DNA of 64,000 nucleotides, taken from the NCBI GenBank assembly GCA_028829895.1, contig CM054177.1:75538663-75602662 (forward strand), given 5' to 3'. Below the pieces are notes generated by a model, which saw nothing but the letters and a program-made list of their open reading frames with translations, did not search any database and was not told the origin of the DNA. This document shows positions 21,779 to 34,448 of this stretch, piece after piece. A program made the translations under genes and the position numbers. The stretch comes from Sinotaia quadrata (Eukaryota > Mollusca > Gastropoda > Architaenioglossa > Viviparidae). Within the stretch, counting starts at the first letter, position 1; the number at the start of each line of letters is the position of its first letter.

Positions 21779-21990
21779 TAATTATATTCTATTTGTATAT
21801 TATTTCTCAAATGGCTACGGGGTTAAGGCAATAATTATATTCTATTTGTATATTATTTCTCAAATGGCCACGGGGTTAAGGCAATAATTATATTCTATTT
21901 GTATATTATTTCTCAAATGGCCACGGGGTTAAGGCAATAATTATATTCTATTTGTATATTATTTCTCAAATGGCCACGGGGTTAAGGCAA
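21779..21990. repeat. 53-bp minisatellite, 4 copies
   Basis: Unit TAATTATATTCTATTTGTAT then ATTATTTCTCAAATGGCCAC and GGGGTTAAGGCAA. Confidence 0.96.
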
Positions 21991-22375
21991 CGATCTCATT
22001 TAATAACAAGTGAAGTGCCCTGTATGCTGCTTACCTATCTATCTATAAGAACGGGAATATATATATATAATTATATAATACAAATTGAAACGATTTCCCT
22101 ATATGGCCAAGGAATGCTAGCTATTTTATTGAGCTAAAGTTCCAGTTTACATTAAATGCTTGATAAAATCTCAGGTGAAAAGATGATCATTTAAGCTACT
22201 TGTCATAATGTAATAAATGCAATTATGAAATTTACCATTGATTCATAGTAATTTGTATATATATATATGTGTGTTTGTGCGTGCGTGCGTGTGTGTAGGT
22301 GTGTGTGTGTTTATGAGTGTGTTTCTGTATATGTGAATGACTGTATCTGTGTGTTCTAACAATCACAGTCTTAGA
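21991..22375. other. Unassigned AT-rich stretch with short microsatellites
   Basis: Contains (AT)n near 22060 and (AT)n(GT)n at 22255-22330. Confidence 0.5.
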
Positions 22376-22443
22376 TACTGAAACAAAAAGGGTGAATAGT
22401 GAAACAAAAATGGTGAATACTGAAATAAAACGGGTGAATACTT
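22376..22443. repeat. 22-bp minisatellite, 3 copies
   Basis: Unit GAAACAAAAAGGGTGAATAC with small changes. Confidence 0.85.
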
Positions 22444-22462
22444 GAAAGCCCACGTATCGTTA

Positions 22463-22555
22463 GTTTACAAACGTCAGGATGTTCCACTGGATTATTTAAA
22501 GAATACGTTTACAAACATCAGGATGTTCCACTGGATTATTTAAAGAATACGTTTC
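22463..22555. repeat. 44-bp duplication, 2 copies
   Basis: Units begin GTTTACAAACRTCAGGATG at 22463 and 22507. Confidence 0.95.
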
Positions 22556-23449
22556 CACTTACAATACTCGAAGGTCGTTGAAAAATGTGTCACGGTTTAA
22601 CCCCTCTCTAAATAGATTTTGTGAAATAAATCTGATTTTCCGCGTGGTATTGTCATTTAAGATTTAAGCGTTCACAAAAGGACGTTAAATAGCCATGATT
22701 CTTATAGAGAGCTATTATATTTGTTTCACTCACCGAAATGTCATGGTCGAAATTGCTCTGTTGGTGGGTAATGACTTGTTTTGTGAGCGCTATTCAAGAG
22801 TTATCTCCATTTACAATTTATGAACCTATCGCTGAATTGTTTGGAGCCAGCCAATGAGGACCGCACACAGCACTATACCTCTGAAGTGTGCGTACTTAAC
22901 CATGTTAAGCGAAAGAGTGTGGGTTGAGTTTTTGTGCGTGTCTCCTTGCGTTTCATCACAGCTGGCTTCACTCAAGCTCTACTATTTGGCCGAATTAATT
23001 TGAAAATGTTGCTTTGTCTTAAAATATGCAGAAGAAAAAAATGTGCTTTAATTTACTATTCCTTTCATAAAGGAAAACTGCTTACAAGATGTTACGAGAC
23101 TGCTTACGAGACTGAACCAGTTGTCCTATTTGTACTTTTTACAAATCTGTTTAAGTATATCATTTTGCTGTAATTGTATAGGAAGTATTGGACCAATTGT
23201 AATTGAACGGTTCCTCCCCTCTTTAGCATGATTTTAATATTTTAATCTTTTCATTAGTTTTTATTAAATAATGTATCGTCTAATGTTTTCCTTAGCTTGC
23301 TATATGGTTGATTGAACGTTAACGAGAGGAAATATACCTTCCAGCCTCCTTTAAATGTGGATGCACGCCTTAAGACAGCCAAGCACTGTGCATTGAATGT
23401 TACTAGGTCGGCATTCTGCCCGTGTAAAAACTTTTATCATAGCTCAGCT
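22556..23449. other. Unassigned stretch
   Basis: Unique AT-rich DNA without a convincing coding frame. Confidence 0.4.
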
Positions 23450-23645
23450 AGACTGCAGATGACTGGATGGCTTCAATCTTGTAACTAGTTTCCATGAGAC
23501 ATGACTGCGTAAGTAACACGTCGATTGCAGATGACTAGTGGGCTTCATTCTTTCAGCTAGCTTTTTAGCTTTACTTACCTCAGAAACACAGGAGATGTAG
23601 ATTGCAGATGACCTGTAGGCTTGATTCCTTGAACTAGCTTTCATA
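23450..23645. repeat. About 70-bp diverged tandem repeat, 3 copies
   Basis: Units share GCAGATGACTGGATGGCTTC and ACTAGTTTCCAT-like blocks. Considerably diverged. Confidence 0.75.
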
Positions 23646-24373
23646 AGCTATAAGCTATACTACCGAGAGAGACCAGACTTGTAATCATCAAGCTAGCAAT
23701 TTTTCTTATAGAATTTGGTAATACATACATTTGCATTTCATAGTTATTACTAACGTCTTCTTATACATGTAAAGAAATTCCCGTTTATTGTTAGAAATGC
23801 ATCATTCATTCTTCCTTCCTTTGTGCAAGTTTCATCATATTTTCCTTTATGCTAGTTTTCTTACTATTTTTCTCAGTCAGGGTAAGGGGTGGGACTAGAG
23901 CCGTATTGTTGAGTATGCTGTGACGTTTATATACGTATGTGATGTCTATGTAAGTCCAGAGTGTCTATTTATACTTAATTTAATTTAATTTATTCATACT
24001 ATTCATACTTAATTTGGCATCATGTGTGTGTGTGTGCGTGTTTGTGTTGTGTGTGTGTGTTTGCGTGTGTAAGTATGTGTGTACAAGTGAACGCTATTAA
24101 AGGATGTAGTGGCTCTGGGGGTGTTAACTGGAATTTCGTAATCAGAATCAATTATCTAATTTTCTTAAGGACCATACTGGTTGCCTTGCTTTCATTCATC
24201 CCTCCCCTCACCATTTCCACTGACCTAAAAATAGTATTTATTTTAGAGATCATCTGATCAAATATAAATATCAAAATGCTGTACGAGTCACTATTATAAG
24301 TGTGAACGGCAAAGAGCTTTTACTTTATATAAATAAGATTAGCTAACGGATGGGCTCATTTGTGTGAGTGAAC
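23646..24373. other. Unassigned stretch with (GT)n
   Basis: Contains an interrupted (GT)n at 24024-24085. No gene. Confidence 0.45.
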
Positions 24374-24775
24374 CCCAGGCAAAAGGATAGCCATAACTTT
24401 ATGTTTGTGAAGGCAGATGAAAAGGATAGCCGGAACCTTATGTTTGTGGACGAATCAACTATAGGACAATCCAGCTATATGTTCGTGAACGGATTATCTA
24501 AACACAAAATTAACTTTATTTTTGTGGACAGATAAATAAAATTATAGTCTTAAGTGTATGTTGTGGACAGATAAGTAAAATGATAATCTTAACTCTATGA
24601 TGTGGACAGATAAGTAAAATGATAATCTTAACTGTGTGTTGTGGACAGATAAGTAAAATGATAATCTTAACTGTGTGCTGTGGACAGATAAGAAAAACTA
24701 TAGTCGTAATTGTATACTGTGGACGGATTAGCATTAGGATAGCTTTAGCTACATATTTGTTAAGCGGAAACTCAT
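24374..24775 (+). repeat. 39-48-bp minisatellite R2, orientation 1
   Basis: Repeats of GTGGACAGATAAGTAAAATG and ATAATCTTAAC, with older outer copies reading GTGGACGGATTAGCAT...AGGATAG. The central 39-bp units keep a 13-codon minus frame (LICPQHTVKIIIL). The reverse complement of the consensus recurs at 30665-30895 and near 31730-31790. Confidence 0.9.
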
Positions 24776-25079
24776 AAAGATATGGATATCCCATGTTTAT
24801 TTCTTCTTTTCGAAAAGTATTTTGGCGATCGCAGAAACACCACCGTACACATCTTCGCACGCATATATACACATACAAATACATTCCTACTCACGCATAC
24901 AAACTCACATACGCGCTTAATATTCTCATAAATTCTTCAGCCCATAAATAGAAAATTCCGCAAATGGAACGAATATATGATGCATAACGACTCTAAATCA
25001 TTCGTAGTGCTCTAGCCAGAAAAAAATGTTACCACACTCACAGCCTATATTAAATCTACTTCTGGATGACTAGTTGGTT

Positions 25080-25290
25080 TGCTGGAGCAAAATAAGCGGT
25101 ATTAAAGGCTTCTTCTTATTGCGGTTGACTGATTTCTGTGGTACACAAGTGAAAAGACTGGGTTTAAGGGTACAGTCACTCTGATGTGGTATTAAGCTTC
25201 AAGGTGTCGTCATTTACGTTCAAAGTGACGTGCTGGAGTGTATAGAAACGGGGAAAGGGTATTAAAAGTATTATCACTTCAAATAAGACT
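25080..25290 (+). repeat. Diverged segment R3, arm 1
   Basis: Its reverse complement aligns with 30020-30160 through TTTAATACCCTTT, GACACCT or GACACCTT, TTAATACCAC and TTAAACCCAGTCTTT. Together with R2 the two arms keep the same internal order in inverted orientation. Confidence 0.75.
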
Positions 25291-25572
25291 AATAAGAAAA
25301 AAGCCCACACACTGTTCCAGATCCTGAATTGATAGCTTTTGCTATAAACACCTATGGTGAACAAATCAAGCGTAAGATGTGTTATTCGAAGGCGGAGATT
25401 TACAGGTAGTATTATGTGAATGTTAATATTACACGTTAGCCTACTGAGACATTCATCTCACTCTTTTCACGATACGGTGTGTAGTATTGAGATACATTCA
25501 CTTGCTAGGTTGTTCTGCATTTAAATACGGTCTCTTGATAGAAGATCATTTAGATGGAATCTTTTCAAGCTT

Positions 25573-25965
25573 TAATTATTACTGAGATACAATCTCTTGG
25601 GCACGTTATTAATAACTCAGATACAGTTTCTTGGGTACGTTATTAATAACTGAGAAACAATCTTTTGGGCACGTTATTAATAACTGAGATACAATCTCTT
25701 GGTGACGTTATTAATAACTGAGATACATTTTGGGGGGCACGTTATTAATAATTGAGATACAATCTCTTGGGCACGTTATTAATAACTGAGATACAGTCTT
25801 TTGGGCAGGTTATTAATAATTAAGATACAATCTCTTGGTCACGTTATAAATGAGATACAATCTCTCGAGCACGTTATTAATAACTGAGATACAAACGTTT
25901 GGCCACGTTATTAATTTCTGAGATGCAATATCTTGGATACGTTATTATACAGATATTCAATCTCC
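25573..25965. repeat. 34-bp minisatellite, about 11 copies
   Basis: Unit GAGATACAATCTCTTGGGCA then CGTTATTAATAACT. Single stray units of the same type lie at about 28880-28935 and 29285-29325. Confidence 0.95.
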
Positions 25966-26673
25966 AGCCACTGCCTTTATTTTTTTTTAAAGAAAGACTG
26001 CCAGCCAATCAGAAGACAGGACTAGATTTTATTGCTATATATCCTTGTAATGCCCTGGTTAAGAAAGCTACCCGATGATAAAAATGAATGGGTGATGGAC
26101 ACACAGACCGACTATACTGGTTTCACATGTCGTGTAATAGCTCTATATGAGTCCCCCATGTTGTTACCACTGAATAATTAACAAGACAATGATATACAAA
26201 CTGTGGCCGCTATAGTGCGTTGGCCTCTATTATGATTATTATTTATGAATTCTTTCATCATTTGATAAACATAATCGCTTATCAGTGGTTAAATTTAAGA
26301 TTCGTTTCCTAACATGAATTCCCCACTCACATACCACTATAAGCTTACGCACTACCGACACATAAGTTCTGTTCGCAAGTGGAACTTCTTACTTAAAGAG
26401 TGATCTAATTTTCACAATATTGACTAACTTTCATCCAAAACAATTGACTCACGAACCCCCATATACCTACTAACTACTCCAGACACGCATCAATGCACAT
26501 GCGTAAGAAGGATGTAACAAAAGATTTAAAAAATATTATAGAATAATATCTACATCACAAAAAATACAAATAAGTTCGAAACAGTTCCCGTATTTACATT
26601 AAATGTTCAAATCCTCTGCCCTATATAATTGATATTCTACAATGTCTGCCTGAGGAACAATCTCTAATCAGAG
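25966..26673. other. Unassigned stretch
   Basis: AT-rich unique DNA. A GTTCAAATCC near 26605 resembles a tRNA B-box, but no A-box or cloverleaf was found. Confidence 0.4.
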
Positions 26674-26953
26674 TTACGATTTTATCACGAGTTGGAAAAG
26701 ACAGAAAATTAAAAGTATTCTATTTAAGTTCTTGACGTGGTCTGTAGATGTATCGTCGTAGAGAAATGTATGCAGAGATTTATCAGTCAGCACGATACCA
26801 GTATCCCATCCAACTTGTTTACACAGTCTGTTGAGCACAATAGGATTGTCTGGAAATAGACAGCGATGGTGTTGGTTGACCTGCTCTCACCACCCTGGAA
26901 TTCCGTGGTAGGCAGTGGTCTGATGATTACAGAAGCCTCTCAAGATGTAACCT
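26674..26953 (-). pseudogene. Unidentified coding relic with in-frame stop
   Basis: On the minus strand a frame of 70 codons runs from 26886 to a TAA at 26674-26676, with a balanced coding-like composition. Pieces include CLFPDNPIVLNRLCKQVG and DTGIVLTDKSLHTFLYDD. The same frame is open for about 22 more codons upstream (ending TTAYHGIPGW) but is interrupted by TGA at 26887-26889. There is no ATG at the start. It could be a spliced exon using an AG at 26881-26882, or a decayed gene or retrocopy. I do not recognise the family. Confidence 0.4.
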
Positions 26954-28785
26954 CATCACCAATTTCATGTATCAGGATTCCAACCAGAACCCAAAGACAA
27001 GGCCGTCCGCTGAACATTGTAAACTGTAGCTAAAAAAGTGACTGAATGAAAGAAGGCATGCCCTGCAAGAACACCGGAGCGTAGTTCTTAGATTCAAATT
27101 CATAATTCTCCACATTACCTCTCATTTTCTCCCCAATCATTCAACATACATATTCCGCAATAGAATTGTTTAGCCCTCATATATGCTTCATTCACCAATA
27201 TATAATTTCTAACATAAATTATACATATTAATGAATCAATCAAAAATCTAACATATATCAAATCAAAATGCAAGAACAATAAATTTAACATAAAATTATT
27301 CTAAGTCCATTCTCGCATTATTGATCAAACATTTTACCACTGGCTATCAGCATTCCTCCTAACGGGCTCCGAAAATATTTTGTCGCAAGTAACTGTAACA
27401 AAGCGTGACCGGGTATTTATTAACACATGCAACAATTCATCAGAATTGTTCATTTACACCTTTTACCTCTACGCTCTTATCTTCTCAAGAAACGTGCAAG
27501 ATCTAGTAAAATTATGAACTAGACAATGAAAAGAAAGTGAAGTACCTGATACAATCTACCTCGGCGCGATCTAAAAGTAGGACACCAACTTGAGGTCTTA
27601 AAGTAGTAGAGTGTTGAGGTTAATGTCCTCTGTCAACCTTTCAATCACGTCTTTGCTATGTAAAAGTTTGCAGTTTTAAAGAGCGTAAAAGTGTATCTTC
27701 AAATAGCACAAACGCTACTTTGATTTTATGTTTTACTTTCTTTTTCTATGTTCACTAGTTACCTTTACTTTCTCTGTTTATGTTTGGTGATGTTTTTCCA
27801 CTGGAAAACCAATTATACAACAGATATTTTTTAAACACAAAATAGTCAAATATTTTGATGGTAAAAACAAAAACAAAAAATCACTTGAGAGAAAAATCAT
27901 GGGAATCATATCATGACAAACAAAAAATGCCAAAAAACCCCCACAAATCATGATCATATTATTAATTTAATTTTCAGATATTTCTTTAGAATGCTTCTGT
28001 ATTTCATGTCTTTCCTAATCAAATTCAAGTGTGCATAAAGTGATGTTTTTACTTAATCAGATTCCAATACCTGTACAGTACGTTTTTCTAATCATATTTC
28101 AGTGCATGTAAAGCGATTTTTAGCAGTCAACTTAAAAAGCATTTCAAAACTGAATGAGTAAATAAACATTTAGTTACTGTTGAAGTCATTCCATCTTTCT
28201 GTGCAGATTTAAAATGTTTATTTTGTATTTGTTTTGAAATGGATAAAAGGGTTTATCTGTGTAAAAAGGGTTAAATTGGTCATTTTAAAAATATGTATAG
28301 AAAGGGTTAAAATGGCCATTGTGAAAATGTATAGAAAGACTGAAAATGATAATTTTACTCTTTATAGAAAATATATAATAATTATTTTTTTTATTCATAG
28401 AAAGGTTAAATAAGATTTTGTATCTGTATACAACGGTCAAAACGGTTCTTTTGGTATTTACATAGAAAGTGTTAAAATTGTTATTACATAGACAAGATTT
28501 TTAAAAAGACCTTTCTTAATATATCCTAGTTTTTTACTTTTTGTTATTTGTTATCTCAAAGAATGAGAGATCGTATTAAACTAATCCTCAACTATTTCTA
28601 ACGAATTTTTAAAAAAAATGTTTCTCATTTCCATAGTAACGACAATAGGAATGCAATTATTCATTAAGTTCGGATGTAGATCACGAAGATGGCTCGTACA
28701 CTCCCGCAGTGTTGTGCCTGTCTTATCGTTCTTGTTTAGTGTTATATTTGTCGAAGCGTTTTAATTAAAGCTATGTTTTTTTTCT
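26954..28785. other. Unassigned AT-rich stretch, about 1.8 kb
   Basis: Mostly unique, with weak runs such as repeated AGAAAGGGTTAAAATGG-like motifs at about 28230-28480 (diverged 40-60-bp repeat). No gene recognised. Confidence 0.4.
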
Positions 28786-29395
28786 CTTTTTTATTTTAGT
28801 ATTATGTCTCTTTCAACCTTCTTACAACTTTATATCTTACTTAGCGTTCATACTAGTGTTATGACTTTCTTAGCATTCTTATTGAGACATAATATCTAGG
28901 ATACGTTGTTATTAATTGCGGATATAGTATATAGGATACAAATTTTATGTCTTTCTTAGCGTTCATACAAGTGTTATATCTTTCTTAGCGTTCATACAAG
29001 TGTTATATCTTTCTTAGCGTTCTTACGAGTGTTAGGTCTTTCTTAGCGTTCTTAAAAGTTTTATGTCTTTCTTAGCGTTCTTATGAGTGTTAGGTCTTTC
29101 AGCGTTCATACTAGTGTTATGTCTTTCTTAGCGTTCTTACTAGTATTGTGTTGTTTTTTTTAGCGTTCTTATAAATGTTTTGTCTTTCTTAGCGTACTTA
29201 CAAATATTCTGTCTTTCTTAGCATTCTTAGAAGGGTTGTGTCTTTCATAGCGTTCTTAATAGTGTTGTGTTTTTCTTAGCCTTCTTATTGAGATACAATA
29301 TATTGGACACGTTATTAATTAACCAGATACAATACAAAAGATTTATGTGTCTCTTAGCGTTCTTATTAGTTATATGACTTTTTCTTAGCGTCCTA
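28786..29395. repeat. 29-bp minisatellite, about 18 copies
   Basis: Unit TTATGTCTTTCTTAGCGTTC then TTACAAGTG, interrupted by two units of the GAGATACAAT...CACGTTATTAAT type found at 25.6-25.9 kb. Confidence 0.92.
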
Positions 29396-29427
29396 AGTTG
29401 CTACATTTCCCACATAAACCGTCACTT

Positions 29428-29535
29428 ATCAATGTTATCAGTAATATCAGTTATCAGTGTGAGCAGTTTTATCAGTGTTAGCAATTTTATCACTTTTAAC
29501 AGTTTTATTAGTGTCAGCAGTTTTATCATCGTTAG
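29428..29535. repeat. Short-period repeat around TTATCAGTGTTAGCAG
   Basis: About six imperfect copies of a 14-20-bp motif. Confidence 0.8.
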
Positions 29536-29614
29536 AAGCAAAAGGTGACAGTGCATTCCTTATGGATTGGCCTTTTCTCTAGCAATTATTTAGAAAATGT
29601 AACTTTGTTTTTCT

Positions 29615-29917
29615 GCTCCTTGACTAAATGCGTGATGAATACGTCACACGGCTGTGTGTTATTGTATCTACGATAGTGGCTTAGGCTGCTCCTTGACTAA
29701 ATGCGTGATGAATATGTTACACGGCTGTGTGTTATTGTATCTACGATAGTGGCTTAGGCTGCTCCTTGACTAAATGCGTGATGAATATGTTACACGGCTG
29801 TGTGTTATTGTATCTACGATAGTGGCTTAGGCTGCTCCTTGACTAAATGCGTGATGAATATGTTACACGGCTGTGTGTTATTGTATCTACGATAGTGGCT
29901 TAGGCTACTCCTTGACT
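29615..29917. repeat. 73-bp minisatellite, 4 copies
   Basis: Units begin GCTCCTTGACTAAATGCGTG at 29615, 29688 and so on. Near-identical, so recent. Confidence 0.97.
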
Positions 29918-30019
29918 CCACTGTCAAATAGCCAGAGAGATTTGTTCACCGAAGGTAGAGGACGTAACAAATCATTGCTGGTTTCTTGAACATAACTTCG
30001 TCATTTTATGAAGCAGAAT

Positions 30020-30160
30020 GCAGGTGATGATGCCTTTAATACCCTTTTCATTTCCTATGCACGCCAACACAAATCAGTCAACACCACAGCGATGACACCT
30101 GGAAGTTAATACCACGTCTGACAGACTAAAACTGTTAAACCCAGTCTTTCATGCCCCACA
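30020..30160 (-). repeat. Diverged segment R3, arm 2 (inverted)
   Basis: Reverse-complement relative of 25080-25290. See that entry for shared blocks. Confidence 0.75.
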
Positions 30161-30664
30161 ATCCAACCTGTCGACCAGAATTAGATTTAACATAGTGCGA
30201 ATGCAGCAGTAGTGGGTTGGTTTTTCGGGGTGGGGAGAGGGGGACTAAAGCCACTCCGAAAGATTTCTTTCTTTTACTTTTCCGTGCAGCCGATCGACCG
30301 GGCAATTGGTGTCATTTAACGGAAGGTCCGTGTATGGGGTGGGTCGAGATGGAGGATGGAAGGTGTGTTCAAATACATAGATGGATAGGTGACTGCTTCA
30401 TTACTTTGAGAACTTATTTGACTGCGAGAAACTGAACAAGTTATTAAACAGAAATCAAATTTTCAATGTACTCACGCATAAGAAGAAGTTATAAAGGTAT
30501 GTTTTCGTTTATCAATTCATGAATACAAATATAAAGTTATCCATGATATAGACCGTCCATAAGAACAATAAAGCAAATCCGCCTACATACGTAAAGTCCC
30601 ATTGTTTATGCTAATCCGATCGCAAGCTAACATTAACATTATGTTAAATTCTGCACAAACACAA
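30161..30664. other. Unassigned stretch
   Basis: Includes a 72-codon plus frame (30217-30435) in locally GC-richer DNA, without a recognisable domain or splice context. Confidence 0.35.
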
Positions 30665-30895
30665 TTTTCAAGCTATCACTCTGGTAATCTATCCACAAAC
30701 AAAAAAATTGTGCTAATCCGTTAACAAACTCATAATAAATTTATCCTTGTGTATATATGTCCACAAACGTACAGTTAAGGCATCCTTTACCAATCCGTCC
30801 ACATATATATAGTTAAGTCTAACCTTTTGCTAATCCGTCCACATATGTATAGTTAAGTCTAACCTTTTGCTTATCCGTCCACATGTTAAGTTAAA
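30665..30895 (-). repeat. About 40-bp minisatellite R2, orientation 2
   Basis: Units CTAATCCGTCCACATATGTA then TAGTTAAGTCTAACCTTTTG, the reverse complement of the older R2 consensus at 24.4-24.8 kb. Additional single units lie near 31730-31790. Confidence 0.88.
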
Positions 30896-30961
30896 ACCAG
30901 TTTGTAATTTATTAACAGACATTTACTTACAGCTATTCGTTTACTAATCTCTTTTGACAAA

Positions 30962-31436
30962 TATAAAATTTGACTTCTTCTAAACTGTTGACATACATAA
31001 AATTTGACTTCTTCTAAACTGTTGACATACATAAAATTAAGACTTCTTCTAAACTGTTGACATACATAAAATTTGACTCTTCTAAACTGTTGACATACAT
31101 AAAATTAAGACTTCTTCTGAACTGTTGACATACATAAAATTAAGACTTCTTCTAAACTGTTGACATACATAAAATTAAGACTTCTTCTAAACTGTTGACA
31201 TACATAAAATTAAGACTTCTTCTAAACTGTTGACATACATAAAATTTGACTTCTTCTAAACTGTTGACATACATAAAATTAAGACTTCTTCTAAACTGTT
31301 GACATACATAAAATTAAGACTTCTTCTAAACTGATGACATACATAAAATTAAGACTTCTTCTAAACTGTTGACATACATAAAATTAAGACTTCTTCTAAA
31401 CTGTTGACATACATAAAATTAAGACTTCTTCTAAAC
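30962..31436. repeat. 34/35-bp minisatellite, about 14 copies
   Basis: Unit ACTTCTTCTAAACTGTTGAC then ATACATAAAATTAAG, with a TTTG variant. Confidence 0.96.
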
Positions 31437-31742
31437 TGTTGACAATCCCAAATTTAAGGCTGTCCTTTTGCCAGTGAGGAGAAATTAACATAAAATTAAG
31501 ACTTCTTCTAAACTGTTGACAATCCCAAATTTAAGGCTGTCCTTTTGCCAGTGAGGAGAAATTAACATAAAATTAAGACTTCTTCTAAACTGTTGACAAT
31601 CCCAAATTTAAGGCTGAAATTTGCCAGTGAGGAGAAATTAACATAAAATTAAGACTACTTCTAAACTGTTGACAATCCCAAATTTAAGGCTGTCCTTTTG
31701 CCAGTGAGGAGAAATTAATATAAAATGAAGTCTATCCTTTGG
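31437..31742. repeat. 77-bp higher-order repeat, 4 copies
   Basis: Each unit fuses one copy of the adjacent 35-mer (ACTTCTTCTAAACTGTTGAC) to a 42-bp piece reading AATCCCAAATTTAAGGCTGT then CCTTTTGCCAGTGAGGAG. Starts of GACAATCCC are at 31441, 31518, 31595 and 31671. Confidence 0.96.
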
Positions 31743-32261
31743 CTAATCTGTGTACAAACATGAAGTTAAAATTATCCTTTTGTTTTCCGTTCACAATCAT
31801 AGCACAGAAACGATGCGTATACATACTTATACAGCAAAGTGATATTTATTCTTCGACGTTATTCTTAAAATAAATTCCATTCCTATGTCATTAGGAATGG
31901 TAAGGTGAATGAAAGCGTGGCAGGTTGTACGATCCTGAAGAAAATTCGATCATTGATGTTTATTATAAAATTCTAATTTATACCTCAAGGGCCACAACAT
32001 CCTTGACATATACACAATTGTATTAACAGGAATAGCAAACAGACAAGAGATATTACAAGACACACCTATCTGTAAAAGCGTCACGGTTCACTTATCAACA
32101 CTGGATGATTAGCAATATTTTGACTTGCAGACAAAACATGATAAAGCCTGAACGAAGGAAGAAAGGTTGAATGAAGTTTATATTACCATAAAAAGAAAAT
32201 TGTTTGCACAGTCATTGGCAGAGCATACATATGGAATGAAACAGAGGTTTACTCTCCCCCA

Positions 32262-32262
<1 letters not shown>
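31743..32262. other. Unassigned AT-rich stretch
   Basis: No gene or repeat beyond one stray R2 unit at the left. Confidence 0.45.

Positions 32263-32306
<44 letters not shown>
32263..32306. repeat. (CT)n(CA)n microsatellite
   Basis: CT run passing directly into a CA run. Confidence 0.95.
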
Positions 32307-32457
32307 GCATATACACATACACACATACGCATTCCAAGTGTAAATATGCGTGAGCTAACCCACCAATTTAGCAAAATACAGAAGTAATTACGACAATAAA
32401 TCTGAAATTTTAAATAAAAACTACCAATAAGTAATTAAACAATAGTTTGTGTGAGTA

Positions 32458-32594
<137 letters not shown>

Positions 32595-32761
32595 AGCAGT
32601 TAAAACAAAGATGATAACATTCGTACATAGTAACCTGTCCGTTATATTATTAAAAAAGCACAATAAACTGCTGACATAACTCTAAAAGTTAATTTTACAC
32701 CTGCTGTTTATACACATTACAATTTTGTTAGTTAAGTTTAAATGCTGGAATTTTGTGAAAC

Positions 32762-33310
32762 TGACTGACAAAGCTTGGTGTGCTAATGACGCAGACTCAA
32801 TGTCTGCAGTGAATGTAAAAGCTTGGCTTGTTAATGACGCAGTATACACTATGTCTGCAGTGAATATAAAACATGGCCGTGTTAATGACGCATTACACAA
32901 TATGTCAGCAGTGAATATAAAAGGTTGGCATGCTTTGACACAGTACACAATATGTCTGCAATAGCGTGTTCATGTCGCAGTACACAATATATTTGGAGTG
33001 GCATGTTACTGACGCAGTACACAATATATCGGCAGTGAACGTAAAAGCTTTGCATTTTAATAACGCAGAGCACAATACGACTGCATTTGGCATATTAGTG
33101 AATCAGTACACAATATGTCTGCAGTGGCATGTTAATGACGTAGTACAGAATATGCCTACAGTGACATGTTAATGATGCAGTACTCAATGTATCTGGAGTG
33201 ACTGTAAAAGCCTGGCATGTTAATGACGGAGTACACAATATGTCTGGAATTAATGTAAAAGTTTGGTATGCTGATGACGCAGTACACAATTTGTCTGCAT
33301 TAAATGTCCA
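32762..33310. repeat. 51-bp minisatellite, about 10-11 copies
   Basis: Unit GTGAATGTAAAAGCTTGGCA then TGTTAATGACGCAGTACACA and ATATGTCTGCA. 51 is 17 codons, which explains several overlapping frames on both strands. Some units are shortened. Confidence 0.94.
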
Positions 33311-33544
33311 TAGACAAATGTCCATAGACATTATTTCTAAACAACTTGAACGATCGACTTCCGTCCCAACAAGACGCATACACAATTACAGACCATAACA
33401 ACCGAAGATTTAGTTCCCTTTATCTCGGTCGATCTTCTTTGTATCCAATTTAACCGCTTTGATTTCACGTGTTTTGCTGAAACTTTTCGTTTGTAGTTTT
33501 GTTGCTGTTATTGTCACCCCGTCACCGCGTCAGTCATCCGGTGA

Positions 33545-33880
33545 GCAGAGGGTATGAAATGACTTGTGTTCATGACTGAATAGGAATTTTCACATTGTTT
33601 GTGATTGTACTGAAAGTTATCATAAGGTTTGTGAATGTCAAGAAAGAGTGTGAATGTGTCGGCTCATCACGCGTTTAGTGACTGTGCGGGAGTCATCGAC
33701 TGTCTTGGTAAAAATACAGGAGTCATCACATGTCTTAATGACAGAACTGGCCGGAGGCATCACTTGATTTGTGAACTGTATGAGAGTGATGCAATGTCTC
33801 TGTGAGAGAGCGGAGCCATCACGCACTGTGAATGTAAGGAAGTAGTCGTAGTTAACGTGAATGTACAGGAGCCATCTTGT
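33545..33880. repeat. Strongly diverged tandem repeat
   Basis: Recurring GTGAATGT...GGAGTCATCAC blocks at 35-45-bp spacing. Old and poorly conserved. Confidence 0.55.
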
Positions 33881-34448
33881 GCGTTTCTACCGTGATGGGC
33901 AACTCCTTGTTGAGATCTTAAATATTATTTCTTATCAAGCTCACCCTTACCTGATATGCGAGGCAGAACCAAACTAATTGGGTGTCGGGTTATTCTTTGT
34001 ATACTGTGGAAAGGCAAAATAATCATACTCTGTATGTGATTATCTTTTATCAGTCGTATCGGTTTTCATGCACGCAACGAGAACTGCTCCCAAATAAAAC
34101 CTTCGTTTGCATATTACAAACAGAACGCCTTCTGCATATGATACAACTACTCCAGCAAGGGAATTATAAAAGCAATACTTCATTGATACGTTAAACAACA
34201 ATACAGGGATTAGTGACTTGAGCTTGCCTCCCATTGCTCTTATACTCCCTGCCGTCTACTTATTTACAATTTATATGGGACTTAAATCCCGGATCTTATT
34301 TCTTTTGAGGTTATTCTTGATGAAAATGCCTCTTGTCCGAATTGAGAAAAATAACACACTATCTGATTTCACCTTTACATATGCATCCTCCCTTCCAACG
34401 CGGTCCTTATCCCAAACGTGTTCTGTTTTTGCTTTGTATTACTGTTCA
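33881..34448. other. Unassigned stretch
   Basis: AT-rich unique DNA. Short frames on both strands lack motifs. Confidence 0.4.

Noticed and set aside
26600..26615. tRNA B-box-like GTTCAAATCC
   Set aside because: No A-box at the right distance and no cloverleaf or terminator.
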